In this document: one piece after another, positions 54,174-64,000 of the stretch
How the letters are laid out: each line of letters opens with the position of its first letter
Position numbering within the stretch: position 1 is the first letter of the stretch
Origin: Acinetobacter chinensis
GTDB taxonomy: Bacteria > Pseudomonadota > Gammaproteobacteria > Pseudomonadales > Moraxellaceae
NCBI RefSeq assembly: GCF_002165375.2
Contig: NZ_CP032134.1
Coordinates: forward strand, 2,046,001-2,110,000
Direction: 5' to 3'
Length of the DNA: 64,000 nt
The notes under the pieces: generated by a model
Databases searched by the model: none
What the model saw: the letters and a program-made list of their open reading frames with translations, nothing else
What the model was told of the DNA's origin: nothing
Translations under genes and position numbers: made by a program

Positions 54174-55016
54174 TTATTTAGACTTTTTCGCCTTTTTTAC
54201 AGTCTTTGTTTTTGTTCCGGTAACCGTGGCTTTATTGCTGCTCGCATATAAAACTTTAGCTTCTGCCATACTCTTGTTCAGATCTTCAATACGGGCATTG
54301 TTGGATGGATGTGTCGAGGTGAAACGTGCCACTCCATTATTACTGCTTGAATCGAGCTGATTCATTTTTTTCCATACAGATACTGCAGCTTCAGGATCAT
54401 AACCTGCTTTTGCCATCAGCATTAGACCACCACGGTCAGCCCTGGATTCAAGACTCCGTGAATAAGGCAGCCCCACACCATATTTACTGCCAAAATCGAC
54501 CGCCTGGGAGCCCATTGATCCAAGTTTATCTCCTGCGTAGGTTTTACCTGCATCCACTGCAAGTTTAGTCAGAGCCTGGGCACCAATTTTACTCTTTGCA
54601 TGTTCCTCCAGGGCATGGGTAATTTCATGTCCCATTACTGCCGCAATTTCTGCATCTGTCAGTTTCAGATTATTGACAATTCCTGTGAAAACAACCACCT
54701 TCCCACCTGGAACAACAAAAGCATTAACCTCATTCGATTTTATTACAGCCAGCTGCCAGTCAAATTTCTGACCCGTTTTATTGGCTTCATCTGCAAAAGG
54801 CAACATACGCTGATAAACAGCATTTACACGTTTATAAGTTGATGATGATGTATCGAGTGCCTTCTGAGTCTTCGCATCCGCGATCAGGGCTTTATAATCT
54901 TCTGCGGCATTCAGATTCAGTGTTGCAGAATCATTGCCCGTAAATTCAGCAATTGTGGAACATCCGGACAATAAAACTGCTGCGCTGATTCCAGCCAGGA
55001 TTTTTTTCTTAATCAT
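54174..55016 (-). CDS. M48 metallopeptidase lipoprotein (LoiP-like), copy 2
   Basis: The protein has 280 residues, lipobox LSGC (Cys near 19), and the M48 zinc motif HEITHALEEH with a third ligand in SLESRADRGGLMLMAKAGY. It matches copy 1 over nearly all its length (for example TSSSTYKRVNAVYQRMLPFA against TSSNTYKRINSVYNRLRPYA), so the pair came from a tandem duplication. It differs in a basic C-terminal tail of about 20 residues rich in Lys and Thr. Confidence 0.9.
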   Translation of the reverse strand: MIKKKILAGISAAVLLSGCSTIAEFTGNDSATLNLNAAEDYKALIADAKTQKALDTSSSTYKRVNAVYQRMLPFADEANKTGQKFDWQLAVIKSNEVNAFVVPGGKVVVFTGIVNNLKLTDAEIAAVMGHEITHALEEHAKSKIGAQALTKLAVDAGKTYAGDKLGSMGSQAVDFGSKYGVGLPYSRSLESRADRGGLMLMAKAGYDPEAAVSVWKKMNQLDSSSNNGVARFTSTHPSNNARIEDLNKSMAEAKVLYASSNKATVTGTKTKTVKKAKKSK

Positions 55017-55122
55017 TATTTCACCAAAAAATATAATTTTTAAAATAATTTAAAGTTCATGTGAACGATTCAAAACATGAATCAGCTCACAAAAATAGAT
55101 TGTTTTAAATTCAATTACAACA

Positions 55123-55147
55123 AAAAAAGCTCCCGAAGGAGCTTTTT
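55123..55147 (-). terminator. Terminator of hisZ–purA
   Basis: On the minus strand, AAAAAGCTCC-TTCG-GGAGCTTTTT with extra Ts, about 31 bases past the purA stop. Confidence 0.93.
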
Positions 55148-55177
55148 AATCATTCAATACTCTTTCAGGAGCATGAA

Positions 55178-56512
<1,335 letters not shown>

Positions 56513-56568
56513 TCATGCTGTTAAAATTGAAAACCAGACACTGACAACAGACTGTCAGTGCTTTGCCG

Positions 56569-57735
56569 TTAAATCTTCTGAATGACCCATTCACCTGCAA
56601 CACTGACCATTTTGTGTGTCGCATTCGGTACAGAGTTCAGTTCATCATTACCCAGTAACTGTATTACGCTCAAGCCCTGCTTTCGTGCAGTTGCAATTGC
56701 ATTCTGTAACTGCTGTTCAGTCCCTTTCGGTGCAACCACTTTTTCAGCCTGGCTGTACTGACCAGCACACAGAGAATAAAGATCACATGAGAAACCGGTT
56801 GCTGGACGGGCACGACCAAAATGTTCGCCAATACCGTCATAACGACCACCCTGTGCGAGTGGAGCAGCACGGTTCGGTGCATAAACAGCGTACATCAGAC
56901 CTGTATGATAATGATAAGAACGCAGTTCAACCACATCCACACCAATATCAAGCGCAGGCCAGCGCAACTGAATTTCACGCAGCGTTTCAGTCAGTGTGCT
57001 GAGTGCATCCTTAAAAGATACATCTGCAAGAATTTCAGCGCTTAAATTTGTCTGCAGTGCATCAAGATCGCTCGCATAACGACCCAGTGCATAAAAATCT
57101 GAACCAGATTTTAATTCTTTTGTGAACTCTGCAAGTTCTGGCAATGCTTTACGCTGATACAGGTCAGAAAGATGACTTTCTGTCACTTTGTTCAGACCTG
57201 CATGTTTCACCAGACTGCGGAACAATCCTACATGCCCCAGATCCAGATGGACACCATCCACCAGACCTGCTGTCTCAATCAGATTCAGCATGACATCAAT
57301 CAACTCGACATCTGCATCAATACTGTCTGAACCAAATAACTCTGCACCCAGCTGTAACGGTGCACGTGTGGTATTGAAACCCTGAGGTTTAGTATGAAGT
57401 ACTGTACCTGCATAGCAATAACGTGCTACGCCATTTACAGGATGTACATGCGCATCAATACGAGCCACTTGTGGTGTCATATCGGCACGCACACCAAGCA
57501 GACGACCGGAAAGCTGGTCAATCACTTTAAAAGTGGCTAAGTCTAAATCCTGGTTCGATTCTGAAAGAGAAGAAAGAGATTCAATGTATTCAATAAACGG
57601 CGTGTACACCAACTGATAACCACGGGATGCAAGAAAATCCAACGCAGTACGGCGCAACTTTTCAATAACTTGCGCCTGTTCCGGTAATACATCAGCTACA
57701 CCATCAGGTAATAACCATGTCTCTGAAATGGGCAT
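56569..57735 (-). CDS. hisZ: ATP phosphoribosyltransferase regulatory subunit HisZ
   Basis: HisZ is a histidyl-tRNA-synthetase-like protein without tRNA charging; it forms the hetero-octamer with short HisG in the first step of histidine synthesis. The 388 residues start LPDGVADVLPEQA and have LLGVRADMTPQVARIDAH (motif 2-like) and YHTGLMYAVYAP. A short-form HisG must be coded elsewhere. It is upstream of purA and may be cotranscribed with it. Confidence 0.95.
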   Translation of the reverse strand: MPISETWLLPDGVADVLPEQAQVIEKLRRTALDFLASRGYQLVYTPFIEYIESLSSLSESNQDLDLATFKVIDQLSGRLLGVRADMTPQVARIDAHVHPVNGVARYCYAGTVLHTKPQGFNTTRAPLQLGAELFGSDSIDADVELIDVMLNLIETAGLVDGVHLDLGHVGLFRSLVKHAGLNKVTESHLSDLYQRKALPELAEFTKELKSGSDFYALGRYASDLDALQTNLSAEILADVSFKDALSTLTETLREIQLRWPALDIGVDVVELRSYHYHTGLMYAVYAPNRAAPLAQGGRYDGIGEHFGRARPATGFSCDLYSLCAGQYSQAEKVVAPKGTEQQLQNAIATARKQGLSVIQLLGNDELNSVPNATHKMVSVAGEWVIQKI

Positions 57736-57776
57736 GTTGTAAACCTAAATCCTGTCAGCGCGGAAGTAATCCGCAT

Positions 57777-57802
57777 AAAAAAATCGGGAACACACCCGAT
57801 TT
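57777..57802 (-). terminator. Terminator on the minus strand upstream of hisZ
   Basis: AAATCGGG-TGTGTT-CCCGATTT then TTTTT on the minus strand. It is 155 bp past the end of the Lrp-type gene and 42 bp before hisZ, an odd distance for the Lrp gene. Confidence 0.8.
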
Positions 57803-57956
57803 CTCTTATTTTAGCACGATCATTGTTGCTGTGCATCAGACTTTTGCAGAAAAGATGTGTTTCAGGAACAATTCAATGATTTTTAGTCTCTATTCATTTC
57901 CATCACTGTTTTACAACTGTTTAAACAATTTAATGACTCAAGGAAATTTATATTTT

Positions 57957-58412
57957 CTAAGTTAAGGGTAAAACCGTTGTCTGTTTAATTTTCTGCAAAG
58001 GAATCTCAGTTTTCACATTCTGAATCCCTGATATTTTATTTAAATGATGAATCTGGAATTTACGATATGCTTCCAGATCCGCAACCACAATTCTCAAGAA
58101 AAAATCACAATCCCCCGCCATGAGCTGACATTCAACAATTTCAGCAATATCCATAATCGCATCAATGAAATGATTGACCGTTTTCTCATCCTGACTTTTT
58201 AACCAGATTCGAGCAAAAACAGTCAGCCCTAAATTGACCTTTTGTGGATTGACCAATGCCACATAGCGATCAATGATTCCAGAATCTTCAAGCTGTTTCA
58301 CCCGTCTCAGACATGGTGATGGGGATAAACCTATTCTTTCCGCAAGTTCATTATTCTGTAATTTTCCATCATGCTGTAATGCCTGTAGAATATTTTTATC
58401 CATCTGATCCAT
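57957..58412 (-). CDS. Lrp/AsnC-family regulator beside azlCD
   Basis: The 151-residue regulator has an N-terminal winged helix-turn-helix (MDKNILQALQHDGKLQNNEL, GLSPSPCLRRVKQLE) and a C-terminal RAM ligand domain (ECQLMAGDCDFFLRIVVAD). The start is ATG 58412, or ATG 58403 three codons later. It is divergent from the second azlCD pair (159 bp), as AzlB is linked to azlCD in Bacillus, so it probably controls export of branched-chain amino acids. Confidence 0.88.
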   Translation of the reverse strand: MDQMDKNILQALQHDGKLQNNELAERIGLSPSPCLRRVKQLEDSGIIDRYVALVNPQKVNLGLTVFARIWLKSQDEKTVNHFIDAIMDIAEIVECQLMAGDCDFFLRIVVADLEAYRKFQIHHLNKISGIQNVKTEIPLQKIKQTTVLPLT

Positions 58413-58571
58413 ACAGCCACCCACCACAAGACATTTAATTTCATTTAAATTACAAAATAAGCAATAAAATATCAATTTTAATTTTTATAAAAGCAATTTA
58501 AACAAAATATAGCGCAAATAAAGGCATAAAATAATCCTCCCAAATGATTTCAACATCATCGAGTGAGCACT

Positions 58572-59315
58572 ATGTTCCAGTTTAAAAACTCCGCCAAAGA
58601 CCTCGACGCTTCAGTTGAATATCTGGAGTTTTTACGTGGTGTGAAAATTTCGATTCCAATGCTACTCGGGATTATTCCTTTTGCTTTGGTTTTAGGTACA
58701 CAAGCCGCGCAAAAAGGTTTCTCTGCAATTGAAGTTCCATTACTTACCGGGCTTAATTTTGCAGGTGGTTCCGAATTTGCCATTATTGAAGTCTGGACTC
58801 AACCACCGCAGTTGATGTTCCTGCTTTTAATTACGTTCCTGGTCAACAGTCGTCATATTTTAATGGGCGCAAGTTTAGCACCGTACATTCGCCATTTACC
58901 CAATCGTAAAGCTTTACCTTTACTGTTCTTTATGTGTGATGAAAGCTGGGCGTTAAGTATCACCGATGCGCATAAAAACAATCCACGAAATCCGTATGTT
59001 GGTTTTAGTGTGTATTTTTATATTGGTCTATGCTTTGCACTGTATGTTATGTGGGTGGTTTTTACCACTTTAGGTGTTGGCCTCGGCGCATTCTTAGGCG
59101 ATGTATCGAAGTTCGGTTTTGATATGGCATTTCCTGCCGTGTTTCTGGTTTTATTGCGCGGTATGTGGAAAGGATTCAAGCCTGCTTTGCCCTGGCTGAT
59201 CAGTCTGATTGCTGCGGCTTTAGCTTATCTTTATTTACCCAAAGGCTGGTATGTTTTAGTCGGTTCAGTAACTGGCATTATTACTGCCATACTGTTTGTG
59301 GGAGATGAAAAATGA
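58572..59315 (+). CDS. azlC: AzlC-family branched-chain amino acid exporter, second copy
   Basis: The 247-residue membrane protein has EFLRGVKISIPMLLGIIPFALVLG split over residues about 20–43, LTGLNFAGGSEFAIIEVW and MCDESWALS, all of the AzlC family. It differs clearly from the copy at 433–1173, so it is a separate paralogue, not a recent duplicate. The start is ATG 58572 (GTG 58563 is possible). Its stop overlaps azlD by 4 bases. Confidence 0.87.
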   Translation: MFQFKNSAKDLDASVEYLEFLRGVKISIPMLLGIIPFALVLGTQAAQKGFSAIEVPLLTGLNFAGGSEFAIIEVWTQPPQLMFLLLITFLVNSRHILMGASLAPYIRHLPNRKALPLLFFMCDESWALSITDAHKNNPRNPYVGFSVYFYIGLCFALYVMWVVFTTLGVGLGAFLGDVSKFGFDMAFPAVFLVLLRGMWKGFKPALPWLISLIAAALAYLYLPKGWYVLVGSVTGIITAILFVGDEK

Positions 59316-59611
59316 TCCACATACCAACGCTCATTGCCATTATTTGTGTTGCTTTAACCACATATTCCACACGGGTTTTAGGCTATTTATTGCTTAAAAA
59401 TAAAAAACTCAGTAAAAGAACCACACAGATTTTACAGGTCATTCCCGGCTGTGTATTGGTTTCAGTCATTGCGCCCTATTTTGTTTCAGACAATCCTGCC
59501 AATTTAATTGCAATTGTTATTACCTTGTTCGCAGCATGCTATTTATCACTTTTACCAACAGTTTTGATCAGTATCGTTGCGACAGGTTTTTTGAGATACT
59601 TTATCAGCTAA
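59312..59611 (+). CDS. azlD: AzlD-family small subunit, second copy
   Basis: The 99-residue protein has three or four hydrophobic segments and the early TYSTRVLGYLLL motif of the family. It starts with ATG inside the ATGA overlap with azlC. It ends before a long hairpin at 59637–59684. Confidence 0.85.
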   Translation: MIHIPTLIAIICVALTTYSTRVLGYLLLKNKKLSKRTTQILQVIPGCVLVSVIAPYFVSDNPANLIAIVITLFAACYLSLLPTVLISIVATGFLRYFIS

Positions 59612-59636
59612 GGTAGCTCAAATTCGACTTAGGTCA

Positions 59637-59684
59637 AAATACACATGATGTTCAATCCAGTATTGAATCCAATCATGTGTATTT
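59637..59684. terminator. Long hairpin between convergent azlD and pqiC
   Basis: Outer 13-bp perfect arms AAATACACATGAT / ATCATGTGTATTT hold an inner 6-bp pair TTCAAT / ATTGAA. It lies between convergent genes and likely ends both. Confidence 0.85.
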
Positions 59685-59745
59685 AAACCAAAAATTTATT
59701 TAAAAAAAATCAATTGTATAAAATCAAATTCACAATCAGCTGATA

Positions 59746-60486
59746 TCAATTACATAGAACTCCGCTTTTCAAATTTTTTCGCCGATCTTCAATATTCAAG
59801 ATGGAGCTTGCTACTCCATCAACAACCTGATCTAAAGCGTCTTTTGAAGAATTCACTAAATCCACTATACCGCCCTGATGCTTCGCTACAGGCTGTGTAA
59901 ATACCATCCGACAACTGAATGTATTGCTTTGCACAGGCTTTGTCTCATTTTTAGCTGTCGTCAATGGATGATTCACCTGATCCAGTTTAATTGTCCAGTT
60001 TACAGCGACAGCAATCTCATTCTTATTATTAACATTTGCTGTACCTTGATTATCAATAAAATCAAATCTGGAAAAATCTGTCGCAATCCGATAAGTCGTT
60101 TTGCCACCGCTCATTCCACTATTATAACGATCTATCGCTCCTAATTTTTGCTGTAACCCCGAAGAAAGTCCATCACGTAATTCTGCCGCCAAAGTAGATG
60201 TCCAGCGATTTTCATTTAAAACTTTTGATTTTCCATTTGCTTCAAAAATGACGATAGGAATGCGGTTTAAACGGTCTGCTAACCCTACCGGCAATACTTC
60301 AATCATCATCAATTGATTTGTTTGATGGAGAGGCGTCGCAACAGGAATTTTGCCATTAAGTGAGTAATAATTCGGTGGAGCAGAAGTCGAGCACGCTGTA
60401 AGCACTCCACCAAATAAGCCCACGATGACATGCAATAAAACACTTTTGCGGTAAAACTTAATTTTAATCTTATGATCAATTGTCAT
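59746..60486 (-). CDS. pqiC: PqiC-family lipoprotein of an MCE transport system
   Basis: The 246-residue lipoprotein has lipobox LTAC (Cys near 32) followed by APPNYYSLNG, the usual family start. It should sit in the outer membrane inner leaflet and dock the PqiB needle. Its ATG overlaps the pqiB stop by 11 bases. The N-terminal cytoplasmic part before the signal is long and basic (KIKIKFYRK). Confidence 0.88.
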   Translation of the reverse strand: MTIDHKIKIKFYRKSVLLHVIVGLFGGVLTACSTSAPPNYYSLNGKIPVATPLHQTNQLMMIEVLPVGLADRLNRIPIVIFEANGKSKVLNENRWTSTLAAELRDGLSSGLQQKLGAIDRYNSGMSGGKTTYRIATDFSRFDFIDNQGTANVNNKNEIAVAVNWTIKLDQVNHPLTTAKNETKPVQSNTFSCRMVFTQPVAKHQGGIVDLVNSSKDALDQVVDGVASSILNIEDRRKNLKSGVLCN

Positions 60487-62146
60487 TTTTCTTAGGCTCC
60501 GCTGTTTTACCTCGAATCAATGATTCAGGATGTTGTTCAATCTGGTCTGACATCAACTGCAGTGAAGCCGCAGCCCGAGTGATCTGTTGCAAGGCTTTGC
60601 GTAAATCCTGCTGTACAGGTGCATCACTTGCCAGAACTGTTTCGGTGGACTGTACCGTTTTACGTACATCGTCCAGTGTTGCCTGTAGATTCGGAGCAAC
60701 TTTACCATCCAGCTGCTCAATCAGCTTTCTCGTTGAAAGGACAGTTGTATTCAGCGTTGCTAAAGTTGTACGGACATCCTGACCTATTTCCACCAGCGGG
60801 AACTTCGTAACATTATCTGCAATCTGAGCAACCTGAGCCTGCAAGCCTTTCAGTTCAGTTGCAGTGGTTGGTATTTCAACTGAACCATTCGAATACTGTA
60901 CCGTTGTGGCAAACTTTGCCTTAGGAAATACATCAAAAGCGATATAGTTCTGACCGGTCAGCAAGTTCCCTGTACGCATCTGTGCACGCCAGCCACGTTC
61001 TACAAAATTCTTAAAAATAACCCCATGAGGATCGAGTTCACGACCATCTGCGATACGGGACGGATACACCTCTGCTTCCACCCGCATACGGATTTGAGTG
61101 TAATTATGATGAAATTCGGTATTGATTGCTTTCACATTTCCAATATCCACCCCCATAAAATCAATAGGTGCACCCACTGACAAGCCTCGAAGTGACTCGG
61201 TAAAATACATAATGACACGTCGCGGATTGATATCCGGTGCTTTGAGTGCCAGTTTTTCGCTATCAAACAGTTCAAAACGGCTGCGGTCAGGTGCTAAGCC
61301 TGCACTGGATTTTTCAGGATACCCAAAAGCAATACCGCCCGAAACAATACTTGCCAGAGACTGTGTATTCAGGCTGAAACCCGATGCATTCAGGCTGACA
61401 TCCACTCCACTTGCCTGCCAGAATCGGGCATCACTCGTCACAAATTTATCGTATGGGGAGCGGATAAAAGTCTGCAACTCCACACTTCTACCATCCTTTG
61501 CCAGCTGATAAGCAGTAACCTGCCCGACATTGATTCTCCGATAATAAATGGGTGAACCATAATCCAGTGATCCCAGATCCTCTGCTTTTAAAAAGAAAAC
61601 TTTACCAGGAACATCTGAAGCAATAACCGGTGGCGTTTCCAGCCCCTGAAACTCTTTCTGTTTCTGATCAGAACGTCCACCATCGACTTCTATATAAGCA
61701 CCTGACAACAGTGTATCCAGACCCGACACTCCACCTGAACCAACACGGGGACGCACCACCCAGAAACGGCTGTCTTTCACCGCAAAATTACTGGCATCAC
61801 GGCGTAATTCAATTTTAGCAACAACATGAGAACGATCTTCTGACAGCTCAAGCTCCCGAACCAGACCAATATTGACATGCTTATAACGGATAACCGTTTT
61901 TCCAGCTTCCAGTCCTTCGGCCGTCCTGAAGCTGACCTCGACTGTCGGTCCTGTATTTAAAAATGCTTTTATTGCCAGTGACAGAGCAATCAGCAATGCA
62001 ATCAGTGGTATTAACCAGATCAGAGATGGTTTTAATTTGCTGCGCTTTTTAACAGGTTCAGGCAGTTCAGATATATTACCCGGAACATTTACCTGAGCAT
62101 GCAATTCTGCTTTTTCATTGTCTGAATTATCGTTCGTCATACTCAT
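60476..62146 (-). CDS. pqiB: PqiB: MCE-domain intermembrane lipid transport protein
   Basis: The 556 residues have a cytoplasmic N-terminus, one transmembrane helix (about 38–60, LIWLIPLIALLIALSLAI), three MCE domains (GPTVEVSFRTAEGLEAGKT, VFFLKAEDLGSLDYGSPIYY and MYFTESLRGLSVGAPIDFMG), and a long C-terminal helix that forms the needle channel. It overlaps pqiA-C by 4 bases. The protein links inner and outer membranes; the lipid cargo is not known. Confidence 0.94.
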   Translation of the reverse strand: MSMTNDNSDNEKAELHAQVNVPGNISELPEPVKKRSKLKPSLIWLIPLIALLIALSLAIKAFLNTGPTVEVSFRTAEGLEAGKTVIRYKHVNIGLVRELELSEDRSHVVAKIELRRDASNFAVKDSRFWVVRPRVGSGGVSGLDTLLSGAYIEVDGGRSDQKQKEFQGLETPPVIASDVPGKVFFLKAEDLGSLDYGSPIYYRRINVGQVTAYQLAKDGRSVELQTFIRSPYDKFVTSDARFWQASGVDVSLNASGFSLNTQSLASIVSGGIAFGYPEKSSAGLAPDRSRFELFDSEKLALKAPDINPRRVIMYFTESLRGLSVGAPIDFMGVDIGNVKAINTEFHHNYTQIRMRVEAEVYPSRIADGRELDPHGVIFKNFVERGWRAQMRTGNLLTGQNYIAFDVFPKAKFATTVQYSNGSVEIPTTATELKGLQAQVAQIADNVTKFPLVEIGQDVRTTLATLNTTVLSTRKLIEQLDGKVAPNLQATLDDVRKTVQSTETVLASDAPVQQDLRKALQQITRAAASLQLMSDQIEQHPESLIRGKTAEPKKNDN

Positions 62147-62955
62147 ATTTCTTTTTTTGATGAGTTAAAATCAGCATTGGTCACATGGACACTCACATGC
62201 TTATTCATTTTCTTACGCTGTTCAAGACTATAATTGTCCCAGATCATTCGCGGGTCAAAACTCTGTGAAGCCAGCATGGTCAGTACAACAACCGCACCAA
62301 AAGCTACAGCACCCGGTCCTGCAAGAATTGTTGCCAGTGACTGAATCTGAATGAGTGCTGCCAGCAATGCCACTACAAATACATCGATCATGGACCATCG
62401 ACCGATAAACTCCACAATACGGTACATCGTAGCGCAATGCGCCGGAGAAAAAGTCACGCTTTTTGATGACTGAAGATATACCGCAACCAACAGTACAGCC
62501 AGAATGATCAGCTTCAGCATCGGAATAAAAATACTCGCCATAAAAATCACACTGGATACCAGATAATCTCCACTTTTCCAGAAATAGATCACACCACTCA
62601 TAATCGTGTCCTGCTGTCGCCCGAGCAATGATTCAGTCACCGTCATAGGCAAAATATTGGCAGGAATATAAAGAATGATTGCCGCTGCCAGAAAGGCAAA
62701 CGTCCTTTGCAGACTTACAGGCTTGCGCAGGTGTACAGGGCTGTTACATCGGCTGCAACGCTGATTCTCATCAACGGTATGATCAACAGCATCTGTCTCC
62801 TGCTGTGGGTTCAGCAATCCACAGCAATGACAAAGCACCAGAGACAGATCAATCGCTCTTAATGGCACTGCTTCAGTATGCAGATCTTTTTTTACATCCA
62901 CACGGGAGGCTGGTTGCAGAACCGCAACATCGGTATTATTTTCAGAATGCTTCAT
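62143..62955 (-). CDS. pqiA: PqiA C-terminal half (paraquat-inducible protein A)
   Basis: The 270-residue protein has a zinc-ribbon-like start (CHCCG and CSRC, near 43 and 70) and four transmembrane segments. Marks are LRKPVSLQRTFAFLAAAIIL, LPMTVTESLLGR and VEFIGRWSMIDVFVVALLAAL split over the third and fourth segments. It corresponds to one half of E. coli PqiA, where two such halves are fused. It overlaps the other half-gene and pqiB by 4 bases each. Confidence 0.9.
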   Translation of the reverse strand: MKHSENNTDVAVLQPASRVDVKKDLHTEAVPLRAIDLSLVLCHCCGLLNPQQETDAVDHTVDENQRCSRCNSPVHLRKPVSLQRTFAFLAAAIILYIPANILPMTVTESLLGRQQDTIMSGVIYFWKSGDYLVSSVIFMASIFIPMLKLIILAVLLVAVYLQSSKSVTFSPAHCATMYRIVEFIGRWSMIDVFVVALLAALIQIQSLATILAGPGAVAFGAVVVLTMLASQSFDPRMIWDNYSLEQRKKMNKHVSVHVTNADFNSSKKEI

Positions 62956-63587
62956 AATGGTACATACACATCAATCGCATCCCATAAATCTTTAATTTTT
63001 ATGGAGCCAATATATACCAGCAGCACACTTAATATTGCAATCGCCCAGAGTGCAATCCCAGGGATTACAACCACCATACCAACCAGTTTCACCAGGGTCA
63101 CCAGTATCCCGATCAGGAAAACCTCCACCATTCCCCAGGTCCGTAAGAAATAAAGTGTTCTCAGTACCACCCGAATGGTTTTGCGGGAGTTTCTGAACAC
63201 CTCCCGCCTGATACCCATAATGACCGTCAGAACATAAGTCATTAACAGGATGTACAACAGAGGAACAATAAAAGTGGTCAGCATCAGTAATGCACCTACG
63301 AAAGCCCGATCAGTCTGAAACATGATCCACGCTGCACCCAGCAGTGTTGTTTCTGAATAATTCCCCTGAAGCTCAACTTTAATAATGGAAAAGCTGTTCG
63401 CAATAATAAAAACGATAAGTGCCGTGACAATCATTGCAAGCAATGTATTGAAGTTATTTATTTTTCTGTATAACTCTGCACCACAGCAACTGCAATAAGC
63501 ATACTCGCCTGTTGCAAGTGGCACTCTTTGGAAAACCGCATCACATTCTTCACAACCAATAAGGTCAGTATGATTTCTCAGTTGCAT
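62952..63587 (-). CDS. pqiA: PqiA N-terminal half (paraquat-inducible protein A)
   Basis: The 211-residue protein has a zinc-ribbon pair (CEEC and CSCC, about 12–35) and four transmembrane segments with the PqiA pattern: NSFSIIKVELQGN and LRTWGMVEVFLIGILVTLVK. It is the first gene of the pqi operon. The start is ATG 63587 or GTG 63596; the ribosome site is not decisive. It overlaps the second half by 4 bases. Confidence 0.88.
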   Translation of the reverse strand: MQLRNHTDLIGCEECDAVFQRVPLATGEYAYCSCCGAELYRKINNFNTLLAMIVTALIVFIIANSFSIIKVELQGNYSETTLLGAAWIMFQTDRAFVGALLMLTTFIVPLLYILLMTYVLTVIMGIRREVFRNSRKTIRVVLRTLYFLRTWGMVEVFLIGILVTLVKLVGMVVVIPGIALWAIAILSVLLVYIGSIKIKDLWDAIDVYVPL

Positions 63588-63922
63588 GCTGCGCACATAC
63601 CTTTTTTAATATCGTTATAGAGTTTTTTGTCTTTAATAATTAAATTAACTCAAACCAGGCGTTTTTATGTTTATTTTTATAAGTGAATTGTTTACTGACA
63701 GATCAGTTTGATAAACCCAAAGAAATTGCCCCACCAGACAAGTATCCGATGGGGCAACCATGTTCAGAACCATTAATCAGACTAAGGTTTATTCTAAAAT
63801 TGAATTCATTTTCAAAAGATTAAATAACAAATATAAGTTTAGCATTCCTTTAAGTCTGTTAAACGCATGACCAGTTCCGGACGCCCAGGAGTGTGATTCT
63901 GAAACTATTTATACTGCTCAAA
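63588..63922. other. Intergenic region upstream of pqiA
   Basis: This gap of about 335 bp holds the pqi promoter region near 63600–63700 and a hairpin at 63726–63757. I see no ORF of note. Confidence 0.4.
63726..63757 (-). terminator. Hairpin downstream of the window-edge gene
   Basis: TTGCCCCA / TGGGGCAA, 8-bp perfect arms with a 16-base loop; the minus-strand tail is TTTCTTT. It probably ends the gene at 63923. Confidence 0.65.
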
Positions 63923-64000
63923 TTACAGGTTTTTCAGTTTAGCCAGAAGACTCACCAGTTCTGCATTTTGAAGTTCAAGCTGATTCAGACGGGTCGTGGT
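63923..64000 (-). CDS. C-terminal end of a gene, partial
   Basis: An open frame enters from the right edge and stops with TAA at 63923–63925. The last 25 residues (TRLNQLELQNAELVSLLAKL and a short tail) have leucine spacing of a coiled coil. Too little is present to name the protein. Confidence 0.5.
   Translation of the reverse strand, partial: TTTRLNQLELQNAELVSLLAKLKNL

Overview
The window looks like chromosomal DNA of an Acinetobacter species (Moraxellaceae, Gammaproteobacteria). This rests on several things seen here: an AceI-type PACE efflux pump, the pyrB–pyrC' pair, a split PqiA operon, large OmpW- and OmpA-like proteins, AT-leaning codon use, and gene orders typical of that genus. The species cannot be fixed from the window. 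Most of it is ordinary housekeeping DNA, with one IS3-type insertion sequence and no rRNA, tRNA or CRISPR array seen.

Layout. 0–7 kb (+): azlCD, purT, glnD and dapC. 7–10.7 kb: a TonB-C-like protein, glutathione peroxidase and msrB (−), then alaA and a GloB-like hydrolase (+). 10.7–14.5 kb (−): a tight run of tyrosine phosphatase, murB, a YdcF-like gene and an alpha/beta hydrolase. 14.6–22.5 kb: iron alcohol dehydrogenase and a hotdog thioesterase (+); phospholipase C with a 47-residue lipoprotein upstream, dnaX and a serine hydrolase (−). 22.5–26.7 kb: a MaoC hydratase and a long FabG (−) divergent from a thiolase (+), the same order as mycobacterial htdX–fabG4–fadA2. 26.8–32.6 kb (−): an OmpW-like porin behind a 27-unit heptanucleotide repeat, aceI, a DUF2520 protein, a LprI-like lipoprotein and an OmpA-domain protein. 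32.7–43.6 kb: pyrC'–pyrB, LysE, rlmKL (+), a DUF945 protein and clpB with a heat-shock promoter.

The most interesting region is 44–48.8 kb. A serine O-acetyltransferase (−) is divergent from a rhodanese, a family 2A encapsulin shell protein and a SufS-like cysteine desulfurase with a ~240-residue disordered N-terminal arm. Together these form a sulfur-handling protein nanocompartment locus: the desulfurase is packed in the shell by its arm and releases sulfur from cysteine, the rhodanese can move persulfide sulfur, and the acetyltransferase feeds cysteine synthesis. Family 2A shells with this cargo are known to store elemental sulfur.

48.9–51.5 kb holds the divergent yhfA-like osmC/crp pair. 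An IS3-family element (about 49365–50646, 4-bp target duplication CAAC) has landed 6 bp upstream of the osmC start codon and separates it from its ribosome binding site. 51.6–64 kb: tas, two paralogous M48 lipoprotein proteases, purA, hisZ, a second azlCD set with a divergent Lrp-type regulator, and a pqi (MCE-type lipid transport) operon split as pqiA-N/pqiA-C/pqiB/pqiC.
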